64,000 bases of DNA from Sycon ciliatum. Taxonomy: Eukaryota > Porifera > Calcarea > Leucosolenida > Sycettidae. Location: the NCBI RefSeq assembly GCF_964019385.1, contig NC_088655.1, positions 11,236,706-11,300,705 on the forward strand. The letters run 5' to 3'. Below, piece after piece: positions 10,482 through 22,619 of the stretch (its first letter is position 1; each line of letters starts with the position of its first letter). The notes beneath the pieces are model-generated. The model saw only the letters and a program-made list of their open reading frames with translations. It did not search any database and was not told where the DNA came from. Both the position numbers and the translations under genes were made by a program.

Positions 10482-10707
10482 CCAGAGCTCTTGAGTCACA
10501 TGCACCAGAATGCAGGAAGTGATGCCCATCACGTGTCACCCAACCTAGAAGTGGAGCTGGACTCAATTTCCTGCGATACGACCTGTGATGGAGCTGCAAC
10601 AACCAGCGATGCAAGTTTGCAGTCCAATTATTTGAAACTGGCCCGCAATGTTGCTGAGAATGTACTCAAGGCAACATTTGAGAAATTACCTTTCGAAAAA
10701 ATGTTCG
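10482..10707 (+). CDS. Candidate internal exon, unknown protein
   Basis: An open frame follows the acceptor-like CTTGCCAG and runs to a donor-like ATGTTCG|GTACAA in phase 1. The translation has an acidic, serine-rich start and an amphipathic helix (ENVLKATFEKLPFEKMF). I recognise no family. No start codon exon or following exon was located, so this may be a chance open frame. Confidence 0.25.
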
Positions 10708-10845
10708 GTACAAACCTGGCCGGATATTGTTTAAACGGTACTGTGCGAAGAAAACAACTATTTTATTGCATAGACTAAGGAGCTATCCAGCATTATCGAT
10801 AATTTTCACGAAATGGTCCGCATGCAGCATGGAGGTGCTAGTAAG

Positions 10846-11115
10846 TCACTGGCGTATGTTCTCGTGTGGATCGATGTACAGTGCGTGACAATGCTTCCAT
10901 AGTGGTGGTGGCGGGAGCAGACTGCACTGCAGGGTATTACAGCACTGGCATACTATTAATTTCTCTTGCAGACGTGCCGTGCACGACAATGCTTCTATAG
11001 TGGTGGTCACGGTGATGGTGGTCATGGTGGTGGTGGTGGTGGTAGTCATGGTGGTGGTGGTGGTGGTGCTGGTGGTGGTTGCGGTGGTGGGAGCATTCTG
11101 CACTGCAGGGCATTC
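10846..11115. repeat. Duplicated segment with (GGT)n expansion
   Basis: The words GTGCGTGACAATGCTTCCATAG and CTGCACTGCAGGGTATT at 10880-10937 recur at 10979-11112 as CACGACAATGCTTCTATAG and CTGCACTGCAGGGCATT. About 90 bases of GGT-rich repeat are inserted into the second copy. The glycine-rich or valine-rich frames here are microsatellite by-products. Confidence 0.75.
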
Positions 11116-11745
11116 AAGCAAGCTCGATTGTGCATGCATGGTGGCGGTGGGAAAGAGGAGCCAAGGAAAGCGTGTACATATTTTTTGTTGAAAGCACGAG
11201 AATTCAAAGAAAGCTGGCTGCTTCCTCTATTTCCATGATCGGCCAGTGCCTGCAGCACGAACAGTACATTGTATTACATGTATGTGCATAGACAGACAAA
11301 TAAACACTAACCTGAGCATGGGTACCGCTTGTATTCGTGGTCAGGAAAGTGAAAGTACGAACGAAGGAGAAGAAGATTGTTGACCATGGCGAACAACTGC
11401 ATATCCAGAGGGCACACGGCTTGCCAGAATGGGTCGGCTACATCTTCGCTAATTTTCTATCCTAACAACATTCAGCTTCGAGGTCAAGGACGACGGCATT
11501 TTTGGAAGGAAATTTCGAATTTTGGAGAAGAAGCTTGCTTTCGGAAAAATATTTACGTTCCAGACCAAGCCGTGAATCGCCCACGCTCTGACTCATCCGG
11601 ACTAGTAATGTCTACTGTACTTCTGATCCACGCTCCCAAAAAAGAAAGAAAAAAAGTATAATATTATAAACCACGTTTATAAATTTATAAAAGCACGTTT
11701 TCGGCGGGAAAACGAAAAAACCGGATCTCCATCAATCGAACCTAT

Positions 11746-11810
11746 CCCATCCTAGGATGGGCACCCCCTCAACCCATCCTAAGATGGGCACATGCCCATC
11801 TTAGGATGGG
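11746..11810. repeat. Three 16-bp palindromes upstream of the RBBP9-like gene
   Basis: CCCATCCTAGGATGGG at 11746-11761 is a perfect palindrome. CCCATCCTAAGATGGG (11773-11788) and CCCATCTTAGGATGGG (11795-11810) are one-mismatch versions. They lie about 400 bases before the start codon of the next gene. A binding-site cluster or a small tandem repeat would both explain them. Confidence 0.7.
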
Positions 11811-12211
11811 CAGAATCGACGGACGGGCCGGAACAGATCTACATGCATGACGTATCTGAGTGCAGGACTGACTGTCTGTACAGGTCACTGTGTGTGCGGT
11901 GTAGCTGCTACTGCAGCATCATCCAGCATCACCATGAAAGGCATGATCACTGACATCGTCAACACTACAGCTGGCCTGCATGCTGCAGTGCCGGACCGGT
12001 ACGGTACGGTACGGACTACGGGGTCGATGACGTCTTTCGTTTTTTGAAACACTGCACTTTCAATCAAGATTTAGAATTATTTTTATTGTGTTAAAAATGT
12101 TCTCATTTCAAGAACATGACATACGTAATGTTTGCAGTGAATATTTCAAAATTTTGTTTGTTGTTTCGGAGCAGGTGTCCTTCCCCTTCAGTTACAAGAA
12201 AGCTAGCTTAC

Positions 12212-12772
12212 ATGGCGAAACTAAACGTAGCAATTATCCCAGGGAACGGCGCTGGTGGAGACATCAGAAGCTGCAACTGGTATGGCTGGCTGCAGGACGA
12301 GCTTCAGCCGGGAATCGAATGTCGCCTTCGCGACATGCCAGATCCTTACTACGCCAAGAGTTCTGTGTGGCTGCCGTTCATGCAGAAGAGTTTGCGCTGC
12401 GACGAGTCCACGGTCGTAGTTGGTCACAGCTCAGGCGCTGTTGCTGCCCTGCGCTATGCCGAGACTCATCGCGTTCGTGGCATTATCCTCGTCTCAGCGT
12501 ATCTTTCCGACCTTGGTGATAGTGTGGAGGCGGCCAGTGGGTACTTCGATGGCGAATGGAACTGGCAGGCGATCTCCAGCAACAGTAGTTTCATCGTGCA
12601 GTTTGCCTCCAAAGATGATCACCTGGTGCCGTTCTCAGAGCAGTTGAAGGTAACTGCTGAACTGCGGCAGCACGGCGAGGTGGATTTGCAGGAGTTTGAA
12701 GATCGAAATCACTTCATGCAGTCGGCCTTTCCGGAGCTGGCGCACATCATCCGTGCACGAACACAGACATGA
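12212..12772 (+). CDS. rbbp9: RBBP9-type alpha/beta serine hydrolase
   Basis: The 186-residue product matches the retinoblastoma-binding protein 9 family, whose vertebrate members are also 186 residues. The N-terminal strand leads into IIPGNGAGG. The nucleophile elbow is VVGHSSGAVAAL with the catalytic serine at about residue 73; the acid is in FASKDDHLVPF (residues 135-136), and the histidine is in EDRNHFMQ (residue 167). All three catalytic positions are present, so the enzyme looks active. The family hydrolyses small ester or peptide-like substrates in the cytosol and was first described as binding the retinoblastoma protein. I chose the ATG at 12212 because the product then has the family length; the frame is open upstream. 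A pyrimidine-rich acceptor (CCTTCCCCTTCAG) just upstream suggests a spliced 5' untranslated exon. The coding part is intronless here, unlike the spliced vertebrate genes, so a retrocopy is possible, although no poly(A) tract is seen. Confidence 0.92.
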   Translation: MAKLNVAIIPGNGAGGDIRSCNWYGWLQDELQPGIECRLRDMPDPYYAKSSVWLPFMQKSLRCDESTVVVGHSSGAVAALRYAETHRVRGIILVSAYLSDLGDSVEAASGYFDGEWNWQAISSNSSFIVQFASKDDHLVPFSEQLKVTAELRQHGEVDLQEFEDRNHFMQSAFPELAHIIRARTQT

Positions 12773-13900
12773 TGCCTTCGCGTTCCCAAGACATTGAGTG
12801 GATGCTGAATAGTGATACGGTTCACGGGTACGGTGGAGTCGATGCCATGTTGTGCCCCGTCGCGGCCAAGTGTTGCTGAGCTGTGAGGATCTAACTACTG
12901 CGTCCACCAGGGTGAGCGATACGCCACGGGAAATGCATGCTCCCCCCCCCCCCCCAAACAAACTCTACTCTCGCCATTCTCGCTATGTGCTGAACGTTGC
13001 AGCATTGTGTGCGTGAGCTTGTGGACGTGATGACGCGCGCGGAATGAACCGCTGCAAGTGGTGTGCAATGATGACTGACATTTTATGTTCCTCAGTGACC
13101 TGAGCCCGGCCAATCAAGGGCGGGTAAGTCTGCACACTATCTTATCTTCATGGGATGTTCCACCGACGCCGTGCATGCACTGCAGTGGCAGTGCATGTAT
13201 TACGCAGTGTACCGGTGAAGGTCGATAGCCACGGTAACATTGAACGGCCACTTGGCACTTTCCACAGACATAGGGCTTTATAAAACAATGAATAACACGA
13301 TATGTGCCCGCATGTCACAATCCTAGCAACGACTAAATTGTTCCAGAATGTTTTCTTGTCACAATTATCAATAGAAGCTCGTGACGGAAGTCAACTACGG
13401 CTTTCTTTGATTTTTCTGTGCGCCATGTACACTGACCCGACTCCAGGTCATGCTGCTGCAATGCATGAGAGTTTTCAACGCCAGTTTCTCTCACTTGCTA
13501 GTATGCTACCCAGTTCAAGTATATCCACTTGCATTCCGTTAGCCTAAAATTCCTCAACATGTTTATCACGAAAATTAGCGTCGTGCGAACAAGCTGGTCT
13601 TTCGTCGTCATTTTCACCTCTTTGTTTCGTTCCCGTGCTGGCACTGCGTGGAACTGGATTATTTTCTAACCTGACCTCCAGTATTTATCTTACTTATTTG
13701 AATGGCGTAAAATGACACCGTATCAAGTTTGCCCAAAATGCTAGAGGTGAAATGGTTAGGTCGGTTCACCGGCTATGTAACTGTTTACGAAAAAAGAACC
13801 GTTATCTGTTTGCATGATACCTACACAGTCACTACTTGTAACTACATTAGCTGATTTGTGAGGTATTGTGTTTGTTCGGTACCAAAAAATACATGTCCAC
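12773..13900. other. No gene recognised
   Basis: The 3' flank of the hydrolase gene. A run of C at about 12942-12955 is present, and no exon or element boundary was identified. Confidence 0.4.
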
Positions 13901-13954
13901 TACTTGGTGGTGTCTTCTCCCTGTTTCTCCTTTGTTACCTCTCCCTGGCCTTTC

Positions 13955-14446
<492 letters not shown>

Positions 14447-14649
14447 CGGTGTGTGTTGGTGTGTGCGCGCGTGTGTGCATGCGTGTACGCTGTGTTTACT
14501 ACAATTCATTGGCACGAAAAAACTTCTTCAGAAGGTTTGTGGTGTAGACCAGGCTGAATAGTGGTTGTCAATTTTTTCAGCCCTGCAAACTGTGGAACGG
14601 TGCATGTGTTCTTTTGTATTTTCACTATCATGACCTCCGCTGCTGTAAG

Positions 14650-14842
14650 GTAATGGTGAACGTGTGAGTGTGCTTCTGTATGTGCGTGCGTGTGTTTGTG
14701 TATGTGCGTGTGTGTGCGTGCGTGTGTGTGTGGCTTCGCCAGTTGTGTCTATTAGACATGCAGTTATCTGCCGCTAGTCTTGATCTGTTTTTTTTCAGAA
14801 TCAGATCCGCTTCTCTTGCGACCGGCGTATTCATTGTACATG

Positions 14843-14898
<56 letters not shown>

Positions 14899-15675
14899 GA
14901 GCGTTTGTATGTATTTGTGTGTGTCTGTGTTGTCTGTATTGTGTTGTTGTGTTGTGTGTGTGCAAGCGTGCGTGCATTCGTGTGTGTGAGTGAATGTATG
15001 ATGTGTGTATGCCATGGATTGTCTTATTTGTCCCAGTGCTGCCGTCAAGACCAGCATGTGGCCCTCAGAAACGATGACAAGATTCCAGTAGGGTGGACCT
15101 GCGTGGAATCATCATCATTGAAAAGTCACGGTTTGACCCGACCTGAGATCGACTTGACTGGCGGGAGGCAGAATAACAGGAGGCGCTTGGACCCGGTTGA
15201 AAATATAGTACCGGGTCACCTGTGACCCGGTTGGTACAATACACGTTCGAACTTTGAAAGGACTGACTACATGGCCTGTATGTGTGACAGATCATGCAGA
15301 GGCGCGCGTCGAATACATGTGTACCCGGCTCCGACCCGGTTGAAATGGTTGCGCCAGGTACACGTGTACCCGGCTGTCCTACTATCCCAGAGCAGACACT
15401 GCATGTATACGCCGTTGCAAGAGAAGCACGCACATCTGCAAATGGATGAGCACCCACAGATTTTCTCTTTATATAGCAACAATAGCAAACAAGATCTGAA
15501 AGACAGATCAAGACTTGCGCAAGATAACTGTCTAATCCACACAACTGGCGAAGCCATGTGAATCGACCACCAATGCACACCTGGTCTACACCACACGGAG
15601 TACATCGGCATAAAACGGCCAAGACAGTTACCTATGCACACCCTACACTTGCACACACCATGACAAACACAAACA

Positions 15676-15728
<53 letters not shown>

Positions 15729-15745
15729 CACACACACACTCCTGA
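14650..15745. repeat. Inverted duplication flanked by GT and CA microsatellites
   Basis: About 70 bases from 14731 (TGGCTTCGCCAGTTGTGT...) recur as reverse complement at 15490-15557. A (GT)n run lies at 14846-14893 and a (CA)n run at 15683-15740, so the arrangement is roughly mirror-symmetric. The middle contains repeated GTACCCGGCT and GACCCGGTTGAA words resembling the Harbinger-like MITE at 0.3-0.7 kb. No credible gene is present. Confidence 0.6.
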
Positions 15746-16312
15746 CCATCACACACTTGCACAGACACAACGACAACGATAACAAGTAAAGTACGAGTAA
15801 CACGGACACAAAGGCCCTTACCCGTTCAGGAATGGAAGTGACAGTGTGACAAGCAGCAAGGAGGAGCTCCACCCGCACGTAAGCAGCGGCTATGCCAACC
15901 GCGACTGCTGCATGCTCTGCATGAGACATTGAGGGACTTTCAAGACTCCCCACTTGGAGTGATCACTGCCTGCGCTACACTCTGAGTCTTAGTAGATCTA
16001 CGCTGGGTGCGTCCTCAGTCTTATGGTGAACAAATGGCTGGTTACATGTACGGTTCAATGTATGTCAAGTGCATAGCCGACCTTGCTTCCAACGCTAAAG
16101 TAAGATAAACAACCATTCTCTTGAACCGAGCAACAGTCCTATCCGGGTCACTAGCTCTCGTTTACTAAACTAACTCCTCTCAAGGCAGAATGCAAAGAAA
16201 ACTTGCCAGGTGAAGGAAAACGGATGTTTTCTATGACGGTAGCTCTGAATGCCTTACCACGTAACTCGTTGGCGGGAATCCTGACACACACCTCACACCT
16301 CAGCGAGTGAAA

Positions 16313-16355
16313 ACCAGGGAGTCGTATAATTATGGGTATAATACGACTCCCTGGT
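16313..16355. repeat. Hairpin, ACCAGGGAGTCGTAT arms
   Basis: ACCAGGGAGTCGTAT is followed by a short AT-rich loop and its exact reverse complement. Related CAGGGAGTC words occur near 36.46, 54.91 and 57.49 kb. Confidence 0.7.
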
Positions 16356-16589
16356 GAAAACATCAGATAATCGGAACGTGGAGGTGAGCACGACTGTTTA
16401 CACCAGCGCAGGGAGTTGTGAAAGGCACCTATGATCCGTGAACGTCCGTGAAAACACTTTACTTTCACGACTCTCGGGGTGAGACTCGGCTGGAAGCCGA
16501 GTTTTCCGCATCCGCCGTGGGAACGCCACCACCCTCTAGGATCAAAGGCGCAGATGCAGCGCCTAAACGGTGGGAGGTGAGTAGATCAG

Positions 16590-16831
16590 ACCCACCACCA
16601 AGTGGTCAAAGACCGAAATCCCATTAGCTGCATCCATGTTACCCTCGTGCCAGGCCACGAGTTCCCAATTAACTGTGGGTCACAGCACGGCTGGAAAAAT
16701 TCCTTCCGCTTCCAAGCAGGACTTGAACCTGGTACCCTCTGTTTCTCAATCATGGTCTTAGACCATCCCACTATACCTGCCTCAAATCGGAGTAATGCCA
16801 TGGAAACTGTTGCCGAGACTTCATGCAGGAT

Positions 16832-16875
<44 letters not shown>
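16590..16875 (-). mobile_element. tRNA-derived SINE with adjacent homopolymer
   Basis: On the minus strand, 16712-16781 reads as a tRNA-like sequence with an A box (TATAGTGGGATGGTC) and a B box (GGTTCAAGTCC), and GGCAGG/CCTGC pairing at its ends. A 40-base T run (16831-16873, plus strand) lies next to it. The RNA polymerase III boxes indicate a tRNA-derived SINE. This family differs from the 281-bp repeat family, whose boxes read differently. Confidence 0.6.
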
Positions 16876-16876
<1 letters not shown>

Positions 16877-16929
16877 ATGTTCACATACCCAACTCATAAA
16901 ATAATACAGGAGACAATGGTACTGAGACA

Positions 16930-17373
16930 AGGACAAACGTGACAACTACTGAGAAGGGGCTGCACCGAGGTGCAGCAGTGATGGTGGGGCATTGATGGCT
17001 CTGCCGACCTGAGGTCTCGGCATCACGGCCAGAAACACGCACCAAAAACAAAAGATAGAGCTGTAAGGGTCAGCAAAAATAAAAATAAAGCAAGGGCAAG
17101 CAACAGCTACTAGTGTGCAGCGCATTCGTAGCAATGGGAGTCGTTGACGGGGCACTAGAATGTAGGTGGATCGACAGGCAGAATGTCCGTGGACCGTCGC
17201 CAATCCTGTCGGCGGAGGTATTCGTTGACGTTGCACTTAAACTTTTGAAGATTTTTGCGAGTTGGGGCGGAGTCTAGAAAAGCTGGCGGCAGGGAATTCC
17301 ACATAGTTATGGCTTTTTTAGCGCTATGACTCGAGTATGAGTATGAGCTGAAAGTGAAGACGTCAGAAGTCAA
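16930..17373 (-). mobile_element. LINE 3' end (C-terminus of ORF2 plus UTR)
   Basis: The minus-strand ORF at 17155-17373 contains AITMWNSLPPAFLDS followed by FKCNVNEYLRRQ. This is the W-N-S-L-P tail found at the C-terminus of many non-LTR retrotransposon polymerases. About 220 bases of untranslated sequence follow toward 16930. The rest of the element is absent (5' truncation). Confidence 0.65.
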
Positions 17374-17810
17374 CGAATATAATGACGACTTCTACTGTTG
17401 ATCCATTCTTCCAAGAGTAGATATTCTGAATGCAGTTTTCATGCACCTCTTGATTCCCATGTTGGTTTGACATTTGTACTGCACAAGCAGTAGTAGTGGG
17501 TGGCCGGCCGGCCAGGAGGGCGGCTGAATCAATTCAGTGCCCGAATGAATTTAGTGCCCGCGGGTATGTCACCCACCTTGATGGCCCAGGAAACCACCCA
17601 AACATGCATACAACTTGATCCAAAATTCAGCGTTGTCATGACTCCGGCCGGCCTGTGGCCATGGTGACGCGAGAGCTCTTTCCTCGCCCACCTACCCAAC
17701 CCATGTCCTGTGTACTTTTTGCTCTAACCATGCTGGGTCAGCCCTCCCCCACCACCCCAACCCACCCGGGACCGGTTACTGGACACTTTGAGAGGAACAA
17801 ATTACCCACG
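17374..17810. other. No gene recognised; unclassified repeat
   Basis: The phrase GATCCAAAATTCAGCGTTGTCATGACT near 17620 resembles sequence near 22.33 kb, so part of this is an unclassified dispersed repeat. Confidence 0.4.
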
Positions 17811-17819
17811 GACCCAGAT

Positions 17820-18021
17820 AGGCATATTCGGATAATGCCGGCAGAAAAATTGGCAGAATTCGGTACTTTTTGGGGTAAGTTTCATGCATGTTTGGTATGT
17901 GGATAAAGACATGGAGCAGAATTCGAGGAATTGCCCGCCATATGGTTTGTATGGTTCTGCCAATTTCACTGCTTTTCGAGCAGAATCTGCCACCTTTTTG
18001 AGCATTATCCGCACACCCCTA
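17820..18021. mobile_element. MITE family A (GCGGATAATGC ends), 9-bp flanking repeat
   Basis: This 202-base element belongs to a family with six copies in the window (17.8, 34.3, 39.8, 45.4, 46.7 and 62.0 kb). All contain GCCGGCAGAAAAATTGGCAG, TTTCATGCATGTTTGG and GGTTTGTATGGTTCTGCC. The ends are inverted around GCGGATAATGC. GACCCAGAT directly flanks both sides (17811-17819 and 18022-18030), suggesting a 9-bp target duplication. It is non-coding. Confidence 0.85.
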
Positions 18022-18030
18022 GACCCAGAT

Positions 18031-19120
18031 GATAGGGTTGACATTCGGACTAAACTTAGATACAAGTTACTGACATCCTACAGGAAACAACTACACCCGC
18101 CATGCGTTCAAAAGCATAACAGACAGGCTACAGGATACGGGAGAGATCAGCCTGGCCAGTAGATCACGGTTCAATGCAAACACAGGCCGAAGACAATACG
18201 CGTACCGAAGACAATACGCATGTACATGTACCGGAATACAGTCATGACATTTTTAAAAGAACCCCCCACGCATGCACACACACACACACACACACACAAT
18301 ACATAGGAACAACACCTCGACAAGTCCCTAATTGCGCTCGGACCGGCGAGAGGACCAGTCATTTATGTATCTCACGATGATAATGGCAAGTCCCAGAACA
18401 GCAATGACCTGACCATACCTGCGGACACACTTCCGCATGCACATATTGGTACAATAAGCACAGAGTCTGAATGATCATCGCTTCCATAGTGCTTTCCAGG
18501 CCAAAAACATCGTCAGGGAGCAAACTTACAGAGACACTTCTTTTCCAGCGCGACAAACATCTTCTGAACGCTAGATAGCGGCGTAAGTGAGTGTCATTAA
18601 TGGATAGGTAGAACAGGCGTTGAGGACTCTCGGTCATCACAACGCTGTCACCTCCAAGCGAACTGGAGTCGCTACCGCTATCTCGTACTGTTGTACTCAG
18701 GGCGGGCTTGATTCAATCATGCCATATCAACGTTGCACAGTCATCGAACATTGAATTTTCACAGGCAAGTAGGTCAAGTATCTAGAATGGACTGGGAAAT
18801 TGCCACAAGAATTTTGGTGACATTCAGTATATCCGTATGTACATGGTTACCAGTCAAACGTAAAATATAATTATTCACTTACACACACGTCAATCTCAGG
18901 GTGGCAAATTCAAGAAAGATAAACATTGATTTATCGTCATCACGAGGAAAAGCATGATGGTGGAGCACAGCCCCGCAGGCCAACATGAATGTGAGAGTGG
19001 TTGAGAGGTTCCCGAATCAGGATATGGTATGCATGGCTGGAGAGCTAATCAACAATCTCAAGCCTGCAGTTCCGCCCGCATGCCAACACCACTACTCGAG
19101 CACCCGGTGACGGAGAGTAG
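18031..19120. other. No gene recognised; short (CA)n
   Basis: A CA run lies at 18276-18298. Nothing else is supported. Confidence 0.4.
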
Positions 19121-19125
19121 ATATC

Positions 19126-19215
19126 TTACCACTCGTCATCTTATTCATCCCGGTGATGAGAGTACATCTATTACTACTCGTCCTGTTTGTCATCCCGGTG
19201 ATGAGAGTAGAAATA
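19126..19215. repeat. Minisatellite derived from the stop-codon region of the next gene
   Basis: Three roughly 48-base units contain TCCCGGTGATGAGAGTAGA followed by an AT-rich triplet and TTACCACTCGTC or close variants. On the minus strand each unit carries GACGAGTGGTAA or a near-copy, which is the coding end (Asp-Glu-Trp-stop) of the adjacent gene. Confidence 0.7.
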
Positions 19216-22133
19216 TTACCACTCATCGTCCTCGTCATCCTCATCCCAGCCGCAGTCACCATCGGCGACAGGATCACCAAAGTCCTCCTCGACGTCGTAC
19301 TGAAAGCCAGGGTCTCCTGGCTTGACACGGTTTGTTTCGAAACCTTTGTCCATCGTACGCTTCTTGGCAGCGAGTGTTTCATTGTCAAGTTTGTTCAGAT
19401 CCTCGTCGGCGTGTACCGACGGCGGGGTGACATCATCACTTTCGTCAATGTCTTGGGCTTCGTTATCCGATAGCAGAGACGAGAGGCTGGAACCTGAAGA
19501 GAGTGTTTGCGCGGCGGGCAATGTGCTATTGGCGGCGTTCGGCTTCGAGGGCTCGCCGAACGACATTTCAGAAGGCGAGTCTTCCGCCGAACCAGTCAAG
19601 TCACGCTGCTGTGCGGACATTGGCTGTGCTGGGCTGGAGGCTGGAGCAGGATCTAGATTTCTTGCAGCTCGCTTTTGAATAGGAGATCCGAACGAATCCA
19701 AATCGCTCGCCGAAGAAGCGCTTGGCTCCGGAGAACGCACATCTTGTGTTCCTCTCGTGCTGGGTTGGACGTGTTGAGGTACACGTTTGGACTCCGTACT
19801 TCTTGCCTGCACATGTTGCCCTCCTTTCGCTAGCCCGCCTAGCAGCGAATCCGAGTCACTGTCTCTCGGCGCTGGATCAGACTTGCAGCGAGGGCTGGTT
19901 GGCAAAGCATCCTCATCGATATCATCGTCGTCATCATCCAGCAAACCAAGAAGAGCGTCCATGCTCTTTTTCTTTCCTCCGCCCGATTTCGCCTTGTCCT
20001 TTCCAGCCTTCTTCTTCGTTTTCTTCTTGCTGGCGTTGTCTGTGTTAGCCAGACTGGGCAGTGGGGATAAGCCGGGTAGGGACGGTAGCGAGCCGAGTGG
20101 GCCAGCCCCTTTGCGAGGCGTGCTGGTGAGCGGGGGCGCCTGGTTAGCGCTCGTCGCCTGCTTCGTGCTATCCTTGTCCGAAGGCGTCAAGCCACTTGGC
20201 CGTGTCTCAGTCGAGACGCCGCCGGCCTTACCGGATGACGTTGTACCAGTCTGGACGTCAGAGAGTCCCAGATCAGAGAGACTGCCGTCGCTGCTGCTGC
20301 CGTCGCGACTGATTTCAAACACCTGGTCTTGGCCGGTGCTGAACTGTACGTGGGGTTTCTTACCGACATGTGCGGACAACCGGTCTTGCTGTTCCTGTTT
20401 CGGCTGCAGGCCAGCAAAGGAATCATCGTCACTGTCACTGCTTTGCTTAGCACTCACGTTGGGTTGCTCAGTCTTTCTCGAAGGTTCCGTTTTGCGAGTG
20501 GTCAGCGAGCCTGATCTTGCTGCTGTGATGTTCGCCAAACCGAGAGGATCGTCGTCATCATCATTATCATCATTGATACCACCTGCCCCAGCTGGTGCAC
20601 GAGTCTTCTGCCGGGAGAAATCTTCGAGACTGCTGCTGCTGCTACTGCTCAGGTTGATGGTTGGCGTTGCCACTTTCCAAGTCGGAGAGGCAGAACCGCT
20701 GCCTACCGGACTTGCAACTTGGTGACGGTCTCGGGCTGCGTCATCATCTTCATCTGATGAAGAACTGCTATTGATGGGTCGTGAGGGAAGCGATGCCACT
20801 GCTTTCTTAGCTGTTGTGGCTTCAGATTTGCCAGGCATTTGTACCGTACTCTTCCTGTCCAGCAGCCTTTCGACCAGGTTATGAATCTGAGAAGATAGAA
20901 GTGATCAACAACGTTATGCACATCCACATGCACGTGCCAAGCAGGCACATCCACGTACACAGACGCGCGAACGCACATATCCGTGCATACACACCCACAC
21001 CCGCACACATATACACACACGCACGCACAACATCCAACAACTTATCAACCAGCATCCCAGGAAAAGGTGAATGGCATACACGATGGTAACATGTTTCAGC
21101 ATCCGCGCTTTTAGTATCTATTACTGACAGCCCTTGAACGTGATTCTCAGAATCATTTTAGCGACGTGAGGAGTGAGGGGACGACCGCAAAACTAGCAAA
21201 TCCCCAAATTTCACCCACGTCTCACACAGGCACATCAGCAAAACGACGTCGCATCGCTGACTTCTTCTGTGCTGCTTCCCATGTCGAGTACTTTGAGAGT
21301 TCGCATTGCACTCCTGCGTCGCAGATCGCATCGCAAAACGGGCTTTAAACCTGCTCACGGTTGGCAGTTGCGGCGGCAACATTTGTAAACCTAAGTGTCA
21401 CAGAGTTCCTAGAATACAGTTGCTTATCCAAACCGGTTTGACTGAACATTTGCACAACGCACGCATTTCTGAAGAACTTGATCAGGCTAACGGCGCACAA
21501 CACACGTCCTCACCTGTTGACGGGGCACTGTTGTAAGGTAGTCTGCATGTCGGCTCAACAGCTGATCAACCAGTTGGGAAGTGCTATACAGTACATGTGG
21601 TAAAGTGAAAGGATGCACATAAACAAATACGAATATATAGTTACATGCGCTCATCATCAGATTAATCCGGCCATACCATATACAAGCTATGTTGCGTGTA
21701 GTTCCACACACGAGCACCTCCTCACACATGCGCACCCACACCCACCCACACCCACCCACACAAATACACCCCCATGAACATACGCATGTACACACCCACC
21801 CACACACAAACCCATCCCCATACGATAGCCCCCCCCCCCCCCACACACACACACATATAAACACGAGCTCATCTGCTACCCCCCCCCCAATTGAACACAG
21901 GCACATACACACAACTCAGACACAAGTGCACTCCCCCTCGCCACCCTGCCATTCTACTGATAAGCTCCTTGCCCTGACCTTGGAAGTGCTCTGGACCTCA
22001 GTACTTGTGCCAAATACAACTGGAGTAGCACAACCAGAAAAAAACTCTCAAAGTTGACTGTACTAAGGCATTGGTTACCTGTCTGTCTGGCTTGAATTGC
22101 GAACTGGCATTGTCCGTTGCCGCGTCTTTCCAC
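19216..22133 (-). CDS. Acidic serine-rich protein, 3' exons of an unnamed gene
   Basis: The last exon (20886 to 19216) encodes about 555 residues with no internal stop. It has serine/aspartate clusters, a lysine-rich patch (KKKTKKKAGKDKAK), an acidic run (DDDDDDIDEDALP) and a better-conserved-looking C-terminus: RVKPGDPGFQYDVEEDF, then CGWDEDDEDDEW and stop. The acceptor TATCTTCTCAG sits at 20887. Two further exons join in frame: 21583-21514 (acceptor TACTGTATAG, donor CAG|GTGAGG) and 22133-22079 (donor CAG|GTAACC). They add two related helices, QLVDQLLSRH and NLVERLLDRK. The true start lies further upstream and was not found. The protein is probably largely disordered. I cannot name the family with confidence. 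The ATG at 20838 could be an internal start if the upstream exons are wrong. Confidence 0.65.
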
Positions 22134-22159
22134 CTGATGAACATGTGCATCATGACATA

Positions 22160-22215
22160 CACACACACACACACACACACGCACACGTATACACACACAC
22201 GTATACACACACACG

Positions 22216-22264
<49 letters not shown>
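22160..22264. repeat. (CA)n microsatellite
   Basis: CA repeats interrupted by CGTATACACA blocks lie in the presumed intron or 5' region of the minus-strand gene. Confidence 0.95.
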
Positions 22265-22266
<2 letters not shown>

Positions 22267-22619
22267 TGTGAAAACTACTCAAACATGACATGACTGCGAT
22301 TCATTTATAACGTGGATCCCAGTGGATCCAAAAGTCAGGGTTGTCATGACTACTTACTAGCCGTGGCCTGGCACTTTCCAGCCGTAACCATAACACCATG
22401 TGTCATTTCCTCTAAATTCTTAGTAATATCAGATTATTCTATGGTATTATCAAGAGTCTCCCCCGCCCCAACCAGAATATGCGGAGGTGATCTCTCTATC
22501 GGACGCTGCGTTGAGTAGTGTGAAGTCAAGAGCAACACTTTCTCTGCAGTTTAACACCAACTCAGTCGGCTCAATTATTGCTTCATTTCGGCAGAAGCAT
22601 GATCAAGTGTGTCTGCTTT

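Noticed and set aside
10966..11238. Glycine-rich or valine-rich ORFs
   Set aside because: Products of the (GGT)n expansion.
19787..20725. 312-residue plus-strand ORF
   Set aside because: It is the antisense shadow of the minus-strand acidic, serine-rich exon.
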